NCBI RefSeq assembly: GCF_011769525.1
Contig: NZ_CP050440.1
Span: 7,364,001 to 7,428,000, forward strand
DNA from: Tolypothrix sp. PCC 7910
GTDB lineage: Bacteria > Cyanobacteriota > Cyanobacteriia > Cyanobacteriales > Nostocaceae
DNA: 64,000 bases
Direction: 5' to 3'
Below are positions 62,956-64,000 of this stretch, in pieces. The position numbers were made by a program, and so were the translations under genes. The notes below the pieces were generated by a model, which saw nothing but the letters and a program-made list of their open reading frames with translations, ran no database searches and was not told where the DNA came from. Numbering within the stretch: the first letter of the stretch is position 1; every line of letters begins with the position of its first letter.

Positions 62956-63885
62956 ATGATTGACCAAGACATTATCAAACGATATGCAGAGCGAGAAAGA
63001 AATTTTCAACACCTTAATTTAAGCCAAATTTTTTTGCAAGGTGTTGATTTTAGTAATGTTGATTTTAGTTATGCTAACCTTAGTAGTGCCAATCTTAGTG
63101 ATGCTAATTTAAGTTTTGCCAAGCTAATTTGGACAGATTTGAATCGAGCCGACTTTCAAAAAAGTAATTTAACTCAAGCAAATCTGTCGAATGTGAGTTT
63201 ATTGTGGGCAAACTTGAGCTATGCTATTTTAGCTAAAGCGAACTTAACAGGCGCTCACTTAAGTTACGCCCAGCTAGATCATGTATGTTTACAAGATGCA
63301 AATTTAACGGAAATCAATTTAGAAAAAGCTTGTTTAATTAAAGCAGATTTAACAGGAGCTAATTTATTTAGAGCTAGCCTCAAAGCAGCAGATTTTACTA
63401 ACGCTATTTTGGAGCGTGCCAATCTTTGCCAATGTAATGGTGAAGGGGCTATTTTATATGGTGCTTGTTTACGAAAAGTTGATTTAGAAGGAGCGCAATT
63501 ACAGGATGCTATTTTAAAAGGTGCAGATTTAACTGGGTCAGATTTAATTAATATAGATTTGAGTAATGCAGATTTGAGTGATGCGATTTTACGTCAAGTT
63601 GCCTTAGAGTTAGCTTCTTTATTGAATGCAGATTTGAGTGATGCTGACTTAGGATTAGCTTCTTTATTTAAAGCTAACTTAGAGGAGGCAGTTTTGAATG
63701 GTGCGAATTTGAGTGATAGTGATTTAAGACATACAAATTTTACAAATACTAAATTAGAAGGGGTAAATTTTTCCGGTTCTCGTGTTAAGGGAGCACAGTT
63801 TACTGATGCAATTGGATTAACTCCTCAACAAAAGCAATGGCTGAAAGAAAATGGAGCATTGAATATTCCTGATTTAGAATCATAA
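62956..63885 (+). CDS. Pentapeptide-repeat protein
   Basis: 309 aa from the ATG at 62956 (an in-frame TTG at 62944 is possible). About 45 consecutive A(D/N)LxX units (ANLSSANLSDANLSFAKL) should form a right-handed quadrilateral beta-helix. The C-terminal TPQQKQWLKENGAL is typical of cyanobacterial members. No catalytic or membrane domain; function unknown. The 115 bp after it to the window end show no gene. Confidence 0.9.
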   Translation: MIDQDIIKRYAERERNFQHLNLSQIFLQGVDFSNVDFSYANLSSANLSDANLSFAKLIWTDLNRADFQKSNLTQANLSNVSLLWANLSYAILAKANLTGAHLSYAQLDHVCLQDANLTEINLEKACLIKADLTGANLFRASLKAADFTNAILERANLCQCNGEGAILYGACLRKVDLEGAQLQDAILKGADLTGSDLINIDLSNADLSDAILRQVALELASLLNADLSDADLGLASLFKANLEEAVLNGANLSDSDLRHTNFTNTKLEGVNFSGSRVKGAQFTDAIGLTPQQKQWLKENGALNIPDLES

Positions 63886-64000
63886 TTTTAAGTTGGGATT
63901 TTCATAGCTGTTGTTTTAATAAACTTCTGTCTTATGTACCGATATTTTGGCTTAAATAGTCAAAAAATATGAGCTTGAAATGTTTCTGGCTTTAAAAACA

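Overview
The window comes from a filamentous, heterocyst-forming cyanobacterium of the Nostoc/Anabaena/Calothrix type. Evidence seen directly: cytochrome b6f genes (petC-petA); very frequent GCGATCGC (HIP1) octamers; Nostoc-style short tandem heptamer repeats between genes; and a block joining a PatB/CnfR-type nitrogen-fixation activator, a FdxB-type ferredoxin, a coxBAC terminal oxidase and an ArsC-like nitrogenase-associated protein. From memory, this order matches the patB-fdxB-cox2 region of Anabaena. No tRNA, rRNA or CRISPR array was seen.

Layout. 0-2.7 kb: nucleoside salvage (nucleoside hydrolase, yeast-type cytosine deaminase, ribokinase) around a 42-bp tandem repeat. 2.7-4.4 kb: transposase remnant, small membrane protein, SprT-like protein. 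4.5-8.8 kb: a 1429-aa double hybrid histidine kinase. 9-12.7 kb: 2-hydroxyacid dehydrogenase and three polysaccharide genes (acetyltransferase, two GT2). 12.9-15.1 kb: two unknown proteins around cobU. 15.3-17.5 kb: a restriction-modification pair (SinI-like nuclease, C5 methyltransferase). 17.9-27.7 kb: the diazotrophy/heterocyst-respiration block. 27.7-34.2 kb: accessory region with a 21-bp minisatellite, a decayed and an intact caspase/FGE-type locus with a small Trypco1/Pepco-like protein, and a Y1 (RAYT-like) transposase among multi-hairpin repeats. 34.3-40.3 kb: cysK, small unknown genes, a flavin oxidoreductase and a methyltransferase. 40.5-48 kb: an ArnT/PMT-type glycosyltransferase, then a MarR/HlyD/MFS/DHA2 efflux cluster with shared putative operators. 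48.4-54.4 kb: SF1 helicase, stand-alone DXCF cyanobacteriochrome-like GAF protein, membrane protein, 2OG oxygenase, DUF3067 protein. 54.6-57.6 kb: petC-petA and a Gfo/Idh/MocA oxidoreductase. 57.9-63.9 kb: a 1543-aa vWA/propeller/helical-repeat protein and a pentapeptide-repeat protein.

Most notable signals: (1) two FGE/C-type-lectin-fold C-termini (28829-28976 minus, 32760-32905 plus) differ in the way expected of variable regions of a diversity-generating retroelement acting in trans; one is fused to an intact caspase domain. (2) At least five multi-hairpin elements have covarying arms and a shared linker, and they cluster around the Y1 transposase. (3) Dispersed intergenic repeats have entered several coding genes in frame. 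(4) The 1543-aa protein combines a MIDAS vWA domain, a propeller, a duplicated unknown domain and about nine Asn/Gln-rich 37-aa helical repeats.
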